Position numbers and translations under genes: made by a program
Shown here: positions 36,228 to 45,226 of the stretch, piece after piece
Layout: every line of letters starts with the position of its first letter
Numbering within the stretch: the stretch's first letter is position 1
The notes under the pieces: generated by a model
The model's database searches: none
Seen by the model: only the letters and a program-made list of their open reading frames with translations
Told to the model about the DNA's origin: nothing
NCBI GenBank assembly: GCA_964585485.1
Contig: CAZPDS010000003.1
Location: 1-64,000 of the forward strand
Direction: 5' to 3'
Source: CALGYY01 sp964585485
Lineage (GTDB): Bacteria > Bacteroidota > Bacteroidia > Bacteroidales > CAIWKO01
Length of the DNA stretch: 64,000 nucleotides

Positions 36228-38738
36228 ATGAAACTTTTCACTACATTTTTTGCCGCTTTAGCCTTGACGCTATGCATTTCCGTGAATGAAGTGCAGGCGC
36301 AGAAGAACTTTGGCCAGGAAGCTGACAAAGCTTTTGACATTCAGCAGTATTCCGTCGCCATCGACCTTTACAAACAGGCCTACAACAAGGTTAAAAAGAA
36401 CAAAGCCGAGAAAGCACGGATTTTATATCGCCTTGCCGAATGTTATCGGTTGACCAACAATGCCAAACAAGCAATTAGTTGGTATCAGCGTGTTACCAAA
36501 AGTGGATATCCTGAACCCACGGCCTACCTATACCTGGCCGACGCCCTTAAAGCGGATGACCAGTTCGCTGAAGCGGCCATTCAGTACAATGAATACGCAA
36601 AACAGAAACCGGAAGACCCGCGCGGAAAGTTTGGCGCAGAAAGTTGCGAACTTGCCCAAAAATGGGTAGATGAACCTACGCGCTATGTAGTTGAAAACGT
36701 AAAAAAATTCAATTCCAAAAATTCGGATTTCAGTCCCTACTGGGCTGACAAAAATTACAAAGCCATCCTCTTCACCTCTACCCGTGAAGGTTCCACTGGA
36801 AATGCATCCGACGGATGGACGGGACAGAGTTTTTCTGACCTCTACATCACCACCCAGGATAAAAAAGGCGCCTGGTCAGAACCCCTGCCGGCCGACGAAA
36901 ACATCAACACCGAAGTAAACGAAGGCAATCCATGGGTGAACAAAAAAGCCAACGTGATGTACTTCACCCGCTGTCCGGTGGTGAAAAAACAAAAACTCGG
37001 CTGCCAAATTTACTATAGCAAAAAACAAGGCCGGGGCTGGGCTCCTGCCGACACCCTTCAACTGGCTCCGGATTTAAGCTACGCGGTAGGACATCCGACC
37101 CTGGATGATGACGAAATGGTCATTTACTTCTCCTCCGACATGCCCGGCGGATATGGTGGCAAAGACATCTGGATGGCCACCCGTTCCAAGAAAAACAAAC
37201 CTTTCGAAAAGCCCGTCAATCTAGGTGCTGGCATTAACACCGAATCGGATGAAATGTTCCCCTTCCTCCGCGACGACGGATCGCTTTACTACTCCTCCAA
37301 TTCACTCAGCCTTCTGGGCATGGGGGGTCTGGATATCTACAAAGTCACCAAAGAAGGCGATAAGTGGGGAAAACCCGTGAACCTGCAATCACCGCTCAAT
37401 TCAACCGGCGATGATTTTGGAATTATCTTTAAAGGCAATAAAGAAGAAGGTTACCTGACCTCCAGCCGAAAAGGCGGTCGCGGAGGTGACGATCTGTACT
37501 CCTTCTACCTGCCCCCCCTGGTGTTCACCCTGCAGGGCAATGTTCGCGACGACAGTACCCGCCAGCTAATTGCCGGTGCGCATGTCACCCTCGAGGGTTC
37601 CGATGGTACCGTTGTGGAAGATTCAACCGATGCTACCGGTATGTACCAATTTGGAAAAACACAGATTATGGAGAATACCTCCTACACGCTGACCGTTTCC
37701 AAAAACAAATATTTTGCTTCCAAAGGCCGCGAAACCACGGTGGGTTTGCTTAAATCCAAAGACCTGGTTCACGATTTCACCCTCGTGCCCATTCCGCCCG
37801 TTCCCGTGGTGCTTCCGGATGTATTGTATGTCGTAGGTAAATGGGATCTCACGCCCCAGGCCATCGACTCACTGAACTGGCTGGTTAACGTCCTCAAGGA
37901 AAATGACCGTTGGGTGATTGAGCTTTCCTCACACACCGACATCCGCCCGATAAAAATCACCAACGACACCCTGTCGAAGAATCGTGCGATTTCGGCCTAC
38001 AAATACCTCGTATCACAAGGCATCCACGCCGAACGTATTAAACCCGCCGGCTACGCCGCCAACCGTCCCCGCGTTCTCGACCGCGACAAATCCGTGATCC
38101 TGGATCCCGTGAAATACAAAGCCTGTAAAGATCCCATCAACTTCACCAAAGGAACCAAACTTACGCCTGATTTCATTAAAGGATTAAAGTCCGTTTGTGA
38201 GAAAGAAGCTGCCCACCAGTTGAATCGTCGTACCGAGTTCGTGGTACTTAGTGAAGACTTTGTTCCTTCAGCCTCAAATGACACCGCCGCCAACATTGTA
38301 GTGGAAGTAAACCCGATGGATAATGTGGTGACTGTATTCCCCGGCGCCAGCGGAAGCTTTGAAGCACGTTGTATTGTGAACACCATTTCCATGGATTTCA
38401 AATACGACCCCAGCGAAGAAAAAATGTCAATTGCTGCTGAAAAAGTCCTCGCGTTGATGAAAGAATACAAGATTACCATCAGCGATTTTAAGGATAAAGA
38501 CAAGGCCTTAAACGAAGACGGCAGCATCAAAGAAAACATGGTGGTCAACATCAAGAAAATGATCATTGGAAAGAAAGTGCTCAACAATGTAGAAGCCATT
38601 GTTGTGAAGGGCCTGACTCCGCCTGTGCTCATGGGCTCCAACACCCTGACCAAATTCGGTGAGTTCACCCTTGATGAAGAAAAGAAACAGTTGATCTTCG
38701 ACGACCCCAATGCTCCGGCTCCGGCTCCGGAAAAGTAG
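36228..38738 (+). CDS. PorE-like TPR/PD40/OmpA protein with degenerate retropepsin-like C-terminal domain
   Basis: 836 residues. Signal peptide 1-25, no lipobox. TPR repeats (about 25-140), a WD40/PD40 beta-propeller (about 165-425, strands such as IYFSSDMPGGYGGKDIW and LYYSSNSLS), a carboxypeptidase regulatory-like domain (about 430-520) and an OmpA peptidoglycan-binding domain (about 535-690: ELSSHTDIRP, SKNRAISAYKYL, GYAANRPR, NRRTEFVV), with an insert between GYAANRP and NRR. The order matches PorE of the T9SS. The C-terminal ~130 residues match the clan AA retropepsin-like pattern (VEAIVVKGLTPPVLMGSNTLTKFGEF), but the DTGA catalytic motif reads Asp727-Pro-Ser (DPSE), so it is predicted inactive. 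It probably links the outer membrane to peptidoglycan. Confidence 0.88.
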   Translation: MKLFTTFFAALALTLCISVNEVQAQKNFGQEADKAFDIQQYSVAIDLYKQAYNKVKKNKAEKARILYRLAECYRLTNNAKQAISWYQRVTKSGYPEPTAYLYLADALKADDQFAEAAIQYNEYAKQKPEDPRGKFGAESCELAQKWVDEPTRYVVENVKKFNSKNSDFSPYWADKNYKAILFTSTREGSTGNASDGWTGQSFSDLYITTQDKKGAWSEPLPADENINTEVNEGNPWVNKKANVMYFTRCPVVKKQKLGCQIYYSKKQGRGWAPADTLQLAPDLSYAVGHPTLDDDEMVIYFSSDMPGGYGGKDIWMATRSKKNKPFEKPVNLGAGINTESDEMFPFLRDDGSLYYSSNSLSLLGMGGLDIYKVTKEGDKWGKPVNLQSPLNSTGDDFGIIFKGNKEEGYLTSSRKGGRGGDDLYSFYLPPLVFTLQGNVRDDSTRQLIAGAHVTLEGSDGTVVEDSTDATGMYQFGKTQIMENTSYTLTVSKNKYFASKGRETTVGLLKSKDLVHDFTLVPIPPVPVVLPDVLYVVGKWDLTPQAIDSLNWLVNVLKENDRWVIELSSHTDIRPIKITNDTLSKNRAISAYKYLVSQGIHAERIKPAGYAANRPRVLDRDKSVILDPVKYKACKDPINFTKGTKLTPDFIKGLKSVCEKEAAHQLNRRTEFVVLSEDFVPSASNDTAANIVVEVNPMDNVVTVFPGASGSFEARCIVNTISMDFKYDPSEEKMSIAAEKVLALMKEYKITISDFKDKDKALNEDGSIKENMVVNIKKMIIGKKVLNNVEAIVVKGLTPPVLMGSNTLTKFGEFTLDEEKKQLIFDDPNAPAPAPEK

Positions 38739-38759
38739 CTTGGCTCAGTAATATCAAAA

Positions 38760-38790
38760 GCGTCCCGGAAAGATCCGGGATGCTTTTTTT
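38760..38790 (+). terminator. Terminator after the OmpA-like gene
   Basis: 10-bp stem with one G-T wobble (38760-38769 with 38773-38782 region) followed by a run of T. Confidence 0.85.
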
Positions 38791-38809
38791 TGTATCTTAC
38801 GTTCAAATT

Positions 38810-40140
38810 ATGAGCAACGATAACTACATGAAACGCGGCGTGTCGTCCTCCAAAGAGGATGTACACAAAGCCATCCGCAATATTGATAAGGGCATTGCCC
38901 CGAAGGCGTTCTGCAAAATCATGCCCGACAGTAGCGGCGACCCGGAATACTGCACGCTGATGCACGCCGATGGCGCCGGAACCAAATCGTCACTGGCCTA
39001 TATCTACTGGAAAGAAACCGGCGATATTAGTGTCTGGCGAGGAATTGCAGAAGACGCTGTGGTCATGAACCTGGATGACCTGATTTGCACAGGTGCGGTT
39101 GACAACATCCTGCTTTCCTCCACCATCGGACGAAACAAAAACCTCATCCCCGGCGAAGTCATCGCGGAAATCATTCAAGGTACGGAGGATTTCCTCGCAC
39201 GCATGCGCAGCTACGGAATCCGCATTCATTCTGCCGGCGGGGAAACCGCCGATGTCGGCGACCTGGTCCGTACCATCATCGTGGACTCCACCGTTTGTTG
39301 CCGGATGAAACGGAATCAGATCATCACCGTGAGCCCCCGCCACGGCGATGTGATTGTTGGCTTTGCTTCCTTTGGCCAGGCAGCCTGGGAAGATCGGTAC
39401 AACGGCGGTATGGGCAGCAACGGGCTAACCTCGGCACGCCATGATGTTTTTCATCATCAGTACGCTGAAAAGTACCCTGAAANNNNNNNNNNCGCAGGGG
39501 AGGGAATAAAGGTGAAAAAAGATGGGAAATACCAATCCATGCGCATCGCGAACCTTCACATTCCCTCGCATATCCTGCTGATCCTGTGGTCCTTTGTGGC
39601 GATGTTCGCGGTATGGATCCTCATCATCAATACGCTGAAAAGTACCCTGAAAGTTACGACCCGTCCGTCCCACACGATCTTTGCTATGCCGGAAACTGCC
39701 TGCTGACAGACCCGGTAGAGGGAACCGGCCTGGACGCCGGACGCCTTGTGCTGTCCCCCACCCGCTCCTATGCCCCCCTGGTTAAAGAAATTCTGAATGC
39801 CCAACGCAATGAAATCTCCGGCATGGTGCACCTTACCGGAGGGGCGCACAGCAAAATTCTGCACTTCATTGATGACCTGCACGTGATCAAAGATAACTTC
39901 TTCCCGCCCCCCCCCTTGTTTCGCCTGATTCAGGAACAGTCGGGCACCAGCCCCGAAGAAATGTACCGTGTCTTCAATATGGGACACCGCCTCGAAATCT
40001 TTACCCGCGAAAAAGCCGCTCAGCCAATGATCGATCTCGCTGCAAGCATGGGAATTGAAGCCCGCATTATTGGCCACGTTGAAACATACCCCGGGAAAAA
40101 AATCTCAATGATTACCCCACTCGGAAATTTTTGCTACTGA
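38810..40140 (+). CDS. purM: Phosphoribosylformylglycinamidine cyclo-ligase PurM (interrupted by gap and chimeric insert)
   Basis: PurM closes the imidazole ring of AIR in purine synthesis (ATP-dependent). Start MSNDNYMKRG at 38810. Recognisable: HADGAGTKSSLAYIYWKETG, DDLICTGAVDNILLSSTIGRN, HSAGGETADVGDLVRT, GMGSNGLTSARHDV and, after the break, DPVEGTGLDAGRLVLSPT, GMVHLTGGAHSKI and EMYRVFNMGHRLEIF. The first half ends HHQYAEKYPE at the gap; the second restarts with the same residues and continues SYDPSVPHD. Removing 39483-39652 gives a continuous protein of expected length (about 386 residues), so the break is an assembly artefact. First gene of the purM-prfA-pyrF operon. A run of nine C (FFPPPPLF) is conserved in homologues and not an error by itself. 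Confidence 0.93.
39451..39482 (+). repeat. First copy of a 32-bp direct repeat flanking the purM gap
   Basis: 32 bases that recur at 39621-39652 with one mismatch (G at 39460, A at 39630); 22 bases at the 3' side are identical. In purM it codes HHQYAEKYPE. The last base abuts the N run. Confidence 0.9.
39483..39492. other. Assembly gap (10 N) inside purM
   Basis: Fixed-size scaffold gap. The two contigs overlap by the repeat at 39451-39482/39621-39652 but were not merged. Confidence 0.95.
39493..39652 (+). other. Probable foreign contig tip (fragment of a sugar ABC transporter permease)
   Basis: The bases between the gap and the second repeat copy do not code PurM. In one frame they read as an N-terminal fragment with MRIANLHIPSH and a hydrophobic helix ending ILIINTLKST, a pattern of MalG-type carbohydrate ABC transporter permeases. 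The last 32 bases are the repeat shared with purM, in another frame. This looks like a de Bruijn-graph misjoin at a shared k-mer. Permease identity is inference from a short fragment. Confidence 0.6.
39621..39652 (+). repeat. Second copy of the 32-bp repeat
   Basis: Matches 39451-39482 with one mismatch; from here the PurM reading frame continues to the stop at 40140. Confidence 0.9.
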
Positions 40141-40156
40141 AAATTAGATTGAAAAT

Positions 40157-41248
40157 ATGACGGACCTATTGAAAAAACTGGAAGCCGTGCATCAGCGCTT
40201 CCTGGAAACTGAAAAACAGATGAACGAGCCCGATGTAATTTCGGATATGAAACGTTACATCCGGCTGAACAAGGATTATAAAGAACTGGAACCCATCATT
40301 GCCGCTTATAAGTCGTATAAGCTTACCCTGGAAAATATTGCCTCATCCAAAACCCTGCTCACGATCGAAAAAGACGAAGAGATGCGGCAAATGGCCAAAG
40401 ACGAAATTGATCAGCTGTCGGCCGATCAGGAACGAATGGAGGAAGAAATACGCCTGATGCTGATTCCCGCCGATCCACAGGATAAAAAGAATGCGATCCT
40501 TGAAATTCGCGCCGGCACAGGTGGTGACGAAGCCTCCCTGTTTGCAGGCGACCTCTTCCGCCTTTACTCGCGCTATTGTGAACGCCGAGGCTGGAAGACA
40601 GAACTGGTGGACTTTACCGAAGGCACCATGGGCGGATACAAGGAGATTATCCTCAACGTAAATGGTGACGAAGTTTACGGCCAGCTCAAGTACGAATCCG
40701 GGGTTCACCGCGTACAGCGTGTTCCCAAAACAGAAACCCAGGGCCGCATTCATACCTCCGCAGCCAGTGTTGTGGTACTGCCCGAAGCTGATGAATTCGA
40801 TGTTGACATCAAAGACTCCGATATCCGAAAAGACACCTACTGCTCCTCAGGTCCGGGCGGCCAATCGGTGAACACAACCTATTCCGCCGTTCGCCTTACC
40901 CATATCCCCTCCGGCATCATTGTTACCTGCCAGGATCAGAAATCCCAGTTGAAAAATTACGATAAAGCCCTGGGTGTATTGCGCAGTCGCATTTTTGAAG
41001 TCGAACATCAAAAATACCTTGACGCCATTTCCAAAAAACGAAAAACCATGGTCTCCACCGGCGACCGCTCGGCCAAAATCCGCACGTATAATTTCCCGCA
41101 GGGCCGGGTGACCGATCACCGCATCGGACTGTCGCTTTTTAATCTTAATAACGTTCTTGACGGCGAAATCCAGGAATTTATCGACGCCCTGCAACTCGCT
41201 GAAAACGCCGAACGCCTCAAAGCCGCTGCCGAAGAAGATCAAAACTAA
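40157..41248 (+). CDS. prfA: Peptide chain release factor 1
   Basis: 363 residues. Codon recognition tripeptide PKT at 190-192 (RVPKTETQGRIHTS; the RF1 class has PxT where RF2 has SPF) and the universal GGQ at 234-236 within SSGPGGQSVNT, followed by LTHIPSGI and the RSAKIRTYNFPQGRVTDHRI block. It ends translation at UAA and UAG in the cytoplasm. Follows purM by 16 bp and precedes pyrF by 18 bp, a layout conserved in many Bacteroidota. Confidence 0.97.
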   Translation: MTDLLKKLEAVHQRFLETEKQMNEPDVISDMKRYIRLNKDYKELEPIIAAYKSYKLTLENIASSKTLLTIEKDEEMRQMAKDEIDQLSADQERMEEEIRLMLIPADPQDKKNAILEIRAGTGGDEASLFAGDLFRLYSRYCERRGWKTELVDFTEGTMGGYKEIILNVNGDEVYGQLKYESGVHRVQRVPKTETQGRIHTSAASVVVLPEADEFDVDIKDSDIRKDTYCSSGPGGQSVNTTYSAVRLTHIPSGIIVTCQDQKSQLKNYDKALGVLRSRIFEVEHQKYLDAISKKRKTMVSTGDRSAKIRTYNFPQGRVTDHRIGLSLFNLNNVLDGEIQEFIDALQLAENAERLKAAAEEDQN

Positions 41249-41266
41249 CCCTCCTAAACCCACGCT

Positions 41267-42115
41267 ATGAACCGCGCTGAATTATTCGCCCTGATTCAAC
41301 AGAAGAAATCCTTTCTCTGTGTTGGTCTCGACAGTGACCCCGCCAAACTTCCCGCCTGTATGGCCGGACTTGATGATCCTGTCTTTGCCTTCAATAAAGA
41401 AATTATCGATGCCACCATCGACTATACCATAGCCTATAAACCCAACCTGGCCTTTTATGAAACAACGGGTGTAAAAGGATGGATGAGCCTTGAAAAGACC
41501 ATCAACTACCTGAAATCACGGCGACCGGACGTGTTCATCATCGCCGACGCCAAACGCGGCGACATCGGCAATACCAGCACCCAGTATGCCCGGGCTTTCT
41601 TTGATGCCGGCCAGGGACTGGATGTGGATGCGGTCACCGTAGCCCCTTACATGGGCTCCGACTCCGTACAACCCTTTCTGGGCTGGGACGGCAAATGGGT
41701 TATCCTGCTGGCGCTGACCTCCAACAAAGGCGCGGCGGATTTCCAGTTCCAGCAACTTCAGGAAGACGGCGCCACCGTTCACCTGTTCGAAAAGGTGCTC
41801 CGAACCTCTTCCACCTGGGGGAGTGCCGACAACATGATGTACGTCGTGGGGGCTACGCAGGCCGCCATGCTCGGCGATGTCAGGAAGATCGTCCCCGATC
41901 ATTTCCTGCTGGTTCCCGGAGTGGGCTCACAGGGCGGCAGTTTGCGCGAGGTTGCCCTGCACGGAATGAACAAGCAATGCGGGCTGCTGGTGAACGCCTC
42001 CCGCTCCATCCTCTTCGCCTCTTCCGGCAGCGACTTCGCGGAAAAAGCCCGCGCTGAAACCATGAGCATGCAGCAGGAAATGCAGGAATTACTAACAGGC
42101 GCCGGGCTTCTATGA
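41267..42115 (+). CDS. pyrF: Orotidine 5'-phosphate decarboxylase (type 2)
   Basis: 282 residues, the long subfamily found in Bacteroidota and mycobacteria. Active-site tetrad region DAKRGDIGNTS (Asp94, Lys96, Asp99), N-terminal FLCVGLDSDP (17-26), KPNLAFYE, and the phosphate-binding PGVGSQGG near residue 219. Last step of UMP synthesis. Its TGA overlaps the ATG of the next gene (ATGA). Confidence 0.97.
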   Translation: MNRAELFALIQQKKSFLCVGLDSDPAKLPACMAGLDDPVFAFNKEIIDATIDYTIAYKPNLAFYETTGVKGWMSLEKTINYLKSRRPDVFIIADAKRGDIGNTSTQYARAFFDAGQGLDVDAVTVAPYMGSDSVQPFLGWDGKWVILLALTSNKGAADFQFQQLQEDGATVHLFEKVLRTSSTWGSADNMMYVVGATQAAMLGDVRKIVPDHFLLVPGVGSQGGSLREVALHGMNKQCGLLVNASRSILFASSGSDFAEKARAETMSMQQEMQELLTGAGLL

Positions 42116-42825
42116 GATCATTTACCGTCATTATGCTGGCACTGTTTGCTTCCCTGCAAATGATGGCACAAACCGGGACGTCACCCGAAGATACTACCGA
42201 CTTTAGTATCCCCGAATACGACCTGCTGTGCACCATCATGGGCGGCGATTCCATCCGGCTTTTTAATGGCACCAAGGCCACCGGGTTTTTTAAAGACACC
42301 TGGCCCGATGGCAAACTAAAGCACAAAGGCTATTACGACCAGGGGAAAATCGTCACTATTTTCACCAATTACTATGAAAACGGGCAGGTAGAGCGTAGCT
42401 TTAAGGCCAAAACCGACAAGAAAGGCACCCTGGAAGTCTTTTACCCCTCCGGGGCCATTCTGTCGCACTCGGAATGGATTGATGGCAGCACCATCAGCTG
42501 GGAAGATTACTACCCGCACGGACAAATTGAATTTGAAGAAGAATACAACCGTGGTCTGGACTACTACCTGTACATGCGCTTTTACTACGAGGACGGACGT
42601 CCGCACATCCTGTTTGAGCTCCTCGACGAAAAAACCCGAACGTACAATTACAAAGAATACTACGAGAACGGGCAATTAAAAGAAAGCGGTCAGAAGATGC
42701 ACAATGCGTCCCTCGATGATTATCCTATGGAAGGCAAATGGTATCATTACAACGAAGCCGGCAAGTTGATCCTGGAAGAGGAATACACCAGGGGGCAGTT
42801 GATTGATGATAAGCGCTACGAATAG
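42112..42825 (+). CDS. MORN-repeat secreted protein (YwqK-like)
   Basis: 237 residues. Signal peptide 1-20 (SLQMMAQ). After it, MORN_2-type repeats with the pattern W-x-D/N-G-x-L-K-x-x-G-Y-Y or Y-Y-E-N-G-Q: GKLKHKGYYDQG, NYYENGQVERSF, YYPHGQIEFEEEY, YYENGQLKESGQ and WYHYNEAGKLILEEEY. Proteins of this kind are called YwqK-family antitoxins in some annotations, but here there is no toxin partner and it is secreted, so I treat that name as a domain label only. Joined to pyrF by a 4-bp overlap. Confidence 0.8.
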   Translation: MRSFTVIMLALFASLQMMAQTGTSPEDTTDFSIPEYDLLCTIMGGDSIRLFNGTKATGFFKDTWPDGKLKHKGYYDQGKIVTIFTNYYENGQVERSFKAKTDKKGTLEVFYPSGAILSHSEWIDGSTISWEDYYPHGQIEFEEEYNRGLDYYLYMRFYYEDGRPHILFELLDEKTRTYNYKEYYENGQLKESGQKMHNASLDDYPMEGKWYHYNEAGKLILEEEYTRGQLIDDKRYE

Positions 42826-42865
42826 GCAGCCGTCGCACCACTCCGCTTCATCCGGTGCGAACTTG

Positions 42866-44818
42866 TCAATGTAAAATCGTTAGCGTGCTCTGATACGTTT
42901 TATCCAGGTAACTGAAGATGTAAAAATAGGTGCCGTCCGGACATTTCCCCCCGTCCCAGTCATTACGATAGTTGTTCGCACTGTATACTATACCACCCCA
43001 GCGGTTATAGACAGTCAGTTGGGTGTTGGTATAGTACTCCGCATTGGAAATGACAAAGAAGTCATTCAATCCGTCATCATTGGGTGTAATAACATTGGGA
43101 AAGAAAAGGGGAACATCCCGGATCGTGACCATTTTTGACACCGAGTCGATACAGCCATAATCATTGGCAACAAATAGTGTCACCGTATAGGGTGCGGCTT
43201 CCGCCGGATAGGCATGCTGCACGGGTGGTGCCTGCGTACTCTGAGCCCCGTCACCAAAGGTCCATAGCCACGAGGCAGCGAAGGTCCCGGAATTAAATGT
43301 TATGACCGGATCGTCCATGCTGCCCTCCGGGGGCGTAGCATAAAAGTCCGCCACCGGCGCCGCATGCACATTCACCACCACCTGCGAGGATCCTGTGCAT
43401 CCGTTGGTACTGCTGGCGAGAACGGTATAGGTAGTTGTTACAGCCGGCGCCAGAGTAAGCATTGCATCCGTCCCCAAACCATCCGACCAACTATAGGTGG
43501 CCCCTCCACTGGCCGTCAGAGTCACCGTCTGCCCGGGGCATATTTCCGTTGCCGACGCTGTAATACCCACCGTAAGGCCCGACGTAACCGTAACGCTTAC
43601 GGAAGCGGAAGCACTACAGCCATTATCATCCGTTCCCGTGACCCAATAAGTCGTGGTGGTGGCCGGTGAAACAGTTTGCACAGCATTGCTCCCAAGACCA
43701 TCCGACCATATGTAGGACGCCGCACCACTCGCCGTCAGCGTGGTGCTCTCGCCGGCACACAGCGAGGTCATGCCGGCCACAGCCGTAACATTGACGGGAT
43801 CATTGGCCAGTGTCAGCGTGGTGTCTTTAAAGGTACAATCCGAACGAATGCGGATGGTGTACGTCCCCGGCAGTACATTGCTGAAGGTGTTTGAACCCTG
43901 GAAATTGATGCCATCCAATGAATACTGATACGGCCCATTGATGGTGTCCGCATAAACGGTAATGGTTCCCGAGGATGCGCTGCAGGGAAGATGCGCAACG
44001 AGACTATCGATTACAATGGTGTTATTCGCAGCGAGCGAATCCACATAAGCGCCATAAAGTGCTGAAATCTGCGCCTGGCTAAGGGCACAATTGTAGATAT
44101 TGATATCATCTATTTTCCCGTCAAACGGATACCAGATGGTAGACGGACAATTCATCCGGCCAAAAAACATATCCTGTCCATTGGCCACGCTAAAATCAAC
44201 CGGAGCAATCTTCTTCTCCAGCCACAATTGTGCATTAAAATACATCCGCCAGGTGGTGTCCTGAACCACCACGGTTACAAACAGCCATTGACAGGGATCG
44301 AAACAAGCGTAGGTAGTATCTTCAGCAAAATTCAGGCTCGAACCCGGGTTGCCATTGGTATTGCAAAACGAAACATACAACAGGTTGCTGGCATCTACGT
44401 ATGTATTGCACCAGAAGCCCGGGTTAGCGGCGATTCCATCGCCGGCTTTGCTCACCAGAATAAAGGTTCCGTTGGTTGAATACGATCCCCAGCCGTCCAT
44501 TCCGGCAAAGGAACATTGTTGAAACCAGAGGGAAAAGGACATGGTATTTCCAAACTGTAGCGAAGGACTGTTGGGAACCTGAATCCAGTTTTTATTATAG
44601 TAGCCGCCAAATTCATAGGCACTATTGGGAACGCCAAAGCGATCCGTGGTCAGTACCGGATTGTTGCTCTCCCCGCCCAGGATTCCGTGGTTCATGTTCC
44701 CGCTGACATCGTTTGCATTTCCGTTAAACGGATAACTTGCAACGGGCACACACTGTGCAATGACCAGGGGGTTCGTAAGCAGAAGTACCATCCAATAAAC
44801 AATCAGCCGTTTTCCCAT
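42866..44818 (-). CDS. LamG/PKD surface protein with T9SS type B sorting domain
   Basis: About 650 residues from MGKRLIVYW at 44818 (an upstream in-frame start would add 24 residues). Signal peptide ends at VIAQ. A LamG/concanavalin-like domain (about 30-250: SYPFNGNANDVSGN, KIDDINIYNCALS), an Ig-like region repeating TLTASGGA-YSWSDGLG, a PKD domain (WTFGDGAQS) and the type B sorting domain (FPNVITPNDDGLNDFF, VYNRWGGIVY, WDGGKCPDGTYFYI). Likely a surface adhesin or carbohydrate-binding protein carried by T9SS. The repeat unit CSGESTTLTASGA-like occurs twice, with about 60% identity between copies by eye. Converges with the MORN gene. Confidence 0.93.
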   Translation of the reverse strand: MGKRLIVYWMVLLLTNPLVIAQCVPVASYPFNGNANDVSGNMNHGILGGESNNPVLTTDRFGVPNSAYEFGGYYNKNWIQVPNSPSLQFGNTMSFSLWFQQCSFAGMDGWGSYSTNGTFILVSKAGDGIAANPGFWCNTYVDASNLLYVSFCNTNGNPGSSLNFAEDTTYACFDPCQWLFVTVVVQDTTWRMYFNAQLWLEKKIAPVDFSVANGQDMFFGRMNCPSTIWYPFDGKIDDINIYNCALSQAQISALYGAYVDSLAANNTIVIDSLVAHLPCSASSGTITVYADTINGPYQYSLDGINFQGSNTFSNVLPGTYTIRIRSDCTFKDTTLTLANDPVNVTAVAGMTSLCAGESTTLTASGAASYIWSDGLGSNAVQTVSPATTTTYWVTGTDDNGCSASASVSVTVTSGLTVGITASATEICPGQTVTLTASGGATYSWSDGLGTDAMLTLAPAVTTTYTVLASSTNGCTGSSQVVVNVHAAPVADFYATPPEGSMDDPVITFNSGTFAASWLWTFGDGAQSTQAPPVQHAYPAEAAPYTVTLFVANDYGCIDSVSKMVTIRDVPLFFPNVITPNDDGLNDFFVISNAEYYTNTQLTVYNRWGGIVYSANNYRNDWDGGKCPDGTYFYIFSYLDKTYQSTLTILH

Positions 44819-45024
44819 AGATTCCACTGTTTCAAAATTCGTCACCAAAAAACAAGCCCTCAAAAGGCCACTATATTTACGCGAAAACACACGTATTTCA
44901 ACCTGCGAATTTACGAATTTATAAATAAATGCAGAAAAGTATTAGAAATCTCTTTAGGTGAGACCTGAAATATGATGAGCAGCTATTTAAAAGAAAGCAC
45001 GTTATTGATTTTGTGCAAATGGGA

Positions 45025-45059
45025 AAAAATAAAGGGTTTCAGCGAATCCTGAAACCCTT
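45025..45059 (-). terminator. Terminator of the tRNA-Pro gene
   Basis: Inverted repeat AAGGGTTTCAG/CTGAAACCCTT (about 11 bp, 6-base loop); on the minus strand it is followed by TTATTTTTT. Confidence 0.85.
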
Positions 45060-45066
45060 GTGTTTG

Positions 45067-45140
45067 TCGGGGCGAGAAGACTCGAACTTCCGACCCCTTG
45101 CACCCCATGCAAGTACGCTAGCCAACTGCGCCACGCCCCG
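45067..45140 (-). tRNA. tRNA-Pro (anticodon GGG)
   Basis: Cloverleaf on the minus strand: acceptor CGGGGCG/CGCCCCG, D arm GCGC-GCGT, anticodon stem CTTGC/GCAAG with loop ATGGGGT (anticodon GGG), T arm with TTCGAGT. Position 1 is C and the discriminator A, as in tRNA-Pro. CCA is not encoded. It reads CCC (and CCU) codons. Confidence 0.93.
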
Positions 45141-45150
45141 AAAAGAGTTG

Positions 45151-45181
45151 CAAAAGTACTACTTTTTCAGAAACCCCGCAA
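45151..45181 (-). promoter_or_regulatory. Promoter of tRNA-Pro
   Basis: Minus strand: TTG (45181-45179), 20-base spacer, TACTTTTG (45158-45151), 10 bases upstream of the tRNA. Confidence 0.75.
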
Positions 45182-45226
45182 TATTTTCAAAAATTTACAA
45201 GCAGGGCCTTCCGTCCTTGCTGTAGT

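Noticed and set aside
38051..38965. Antisense frame across the end of the OmpA-like gene and the start of purM
   Set aside because: It runs over a terminator and across two well-supported genes; no domain.
39907..39915. Nine-C run in purM as a phase-variation tract
   Set aside because: It codes a PPPP stretch conserved, as I recall, in PurM of this phylum and lies in a housekeeping gene; slippage has no obvious benefit.
42112..42825. Calling the MORN protein a toxin-antitoxin antitoxin
   Set aside because: It has a signal peptide and no toxin gene beside it; MORN_2 repeats alone do not indicate that function.
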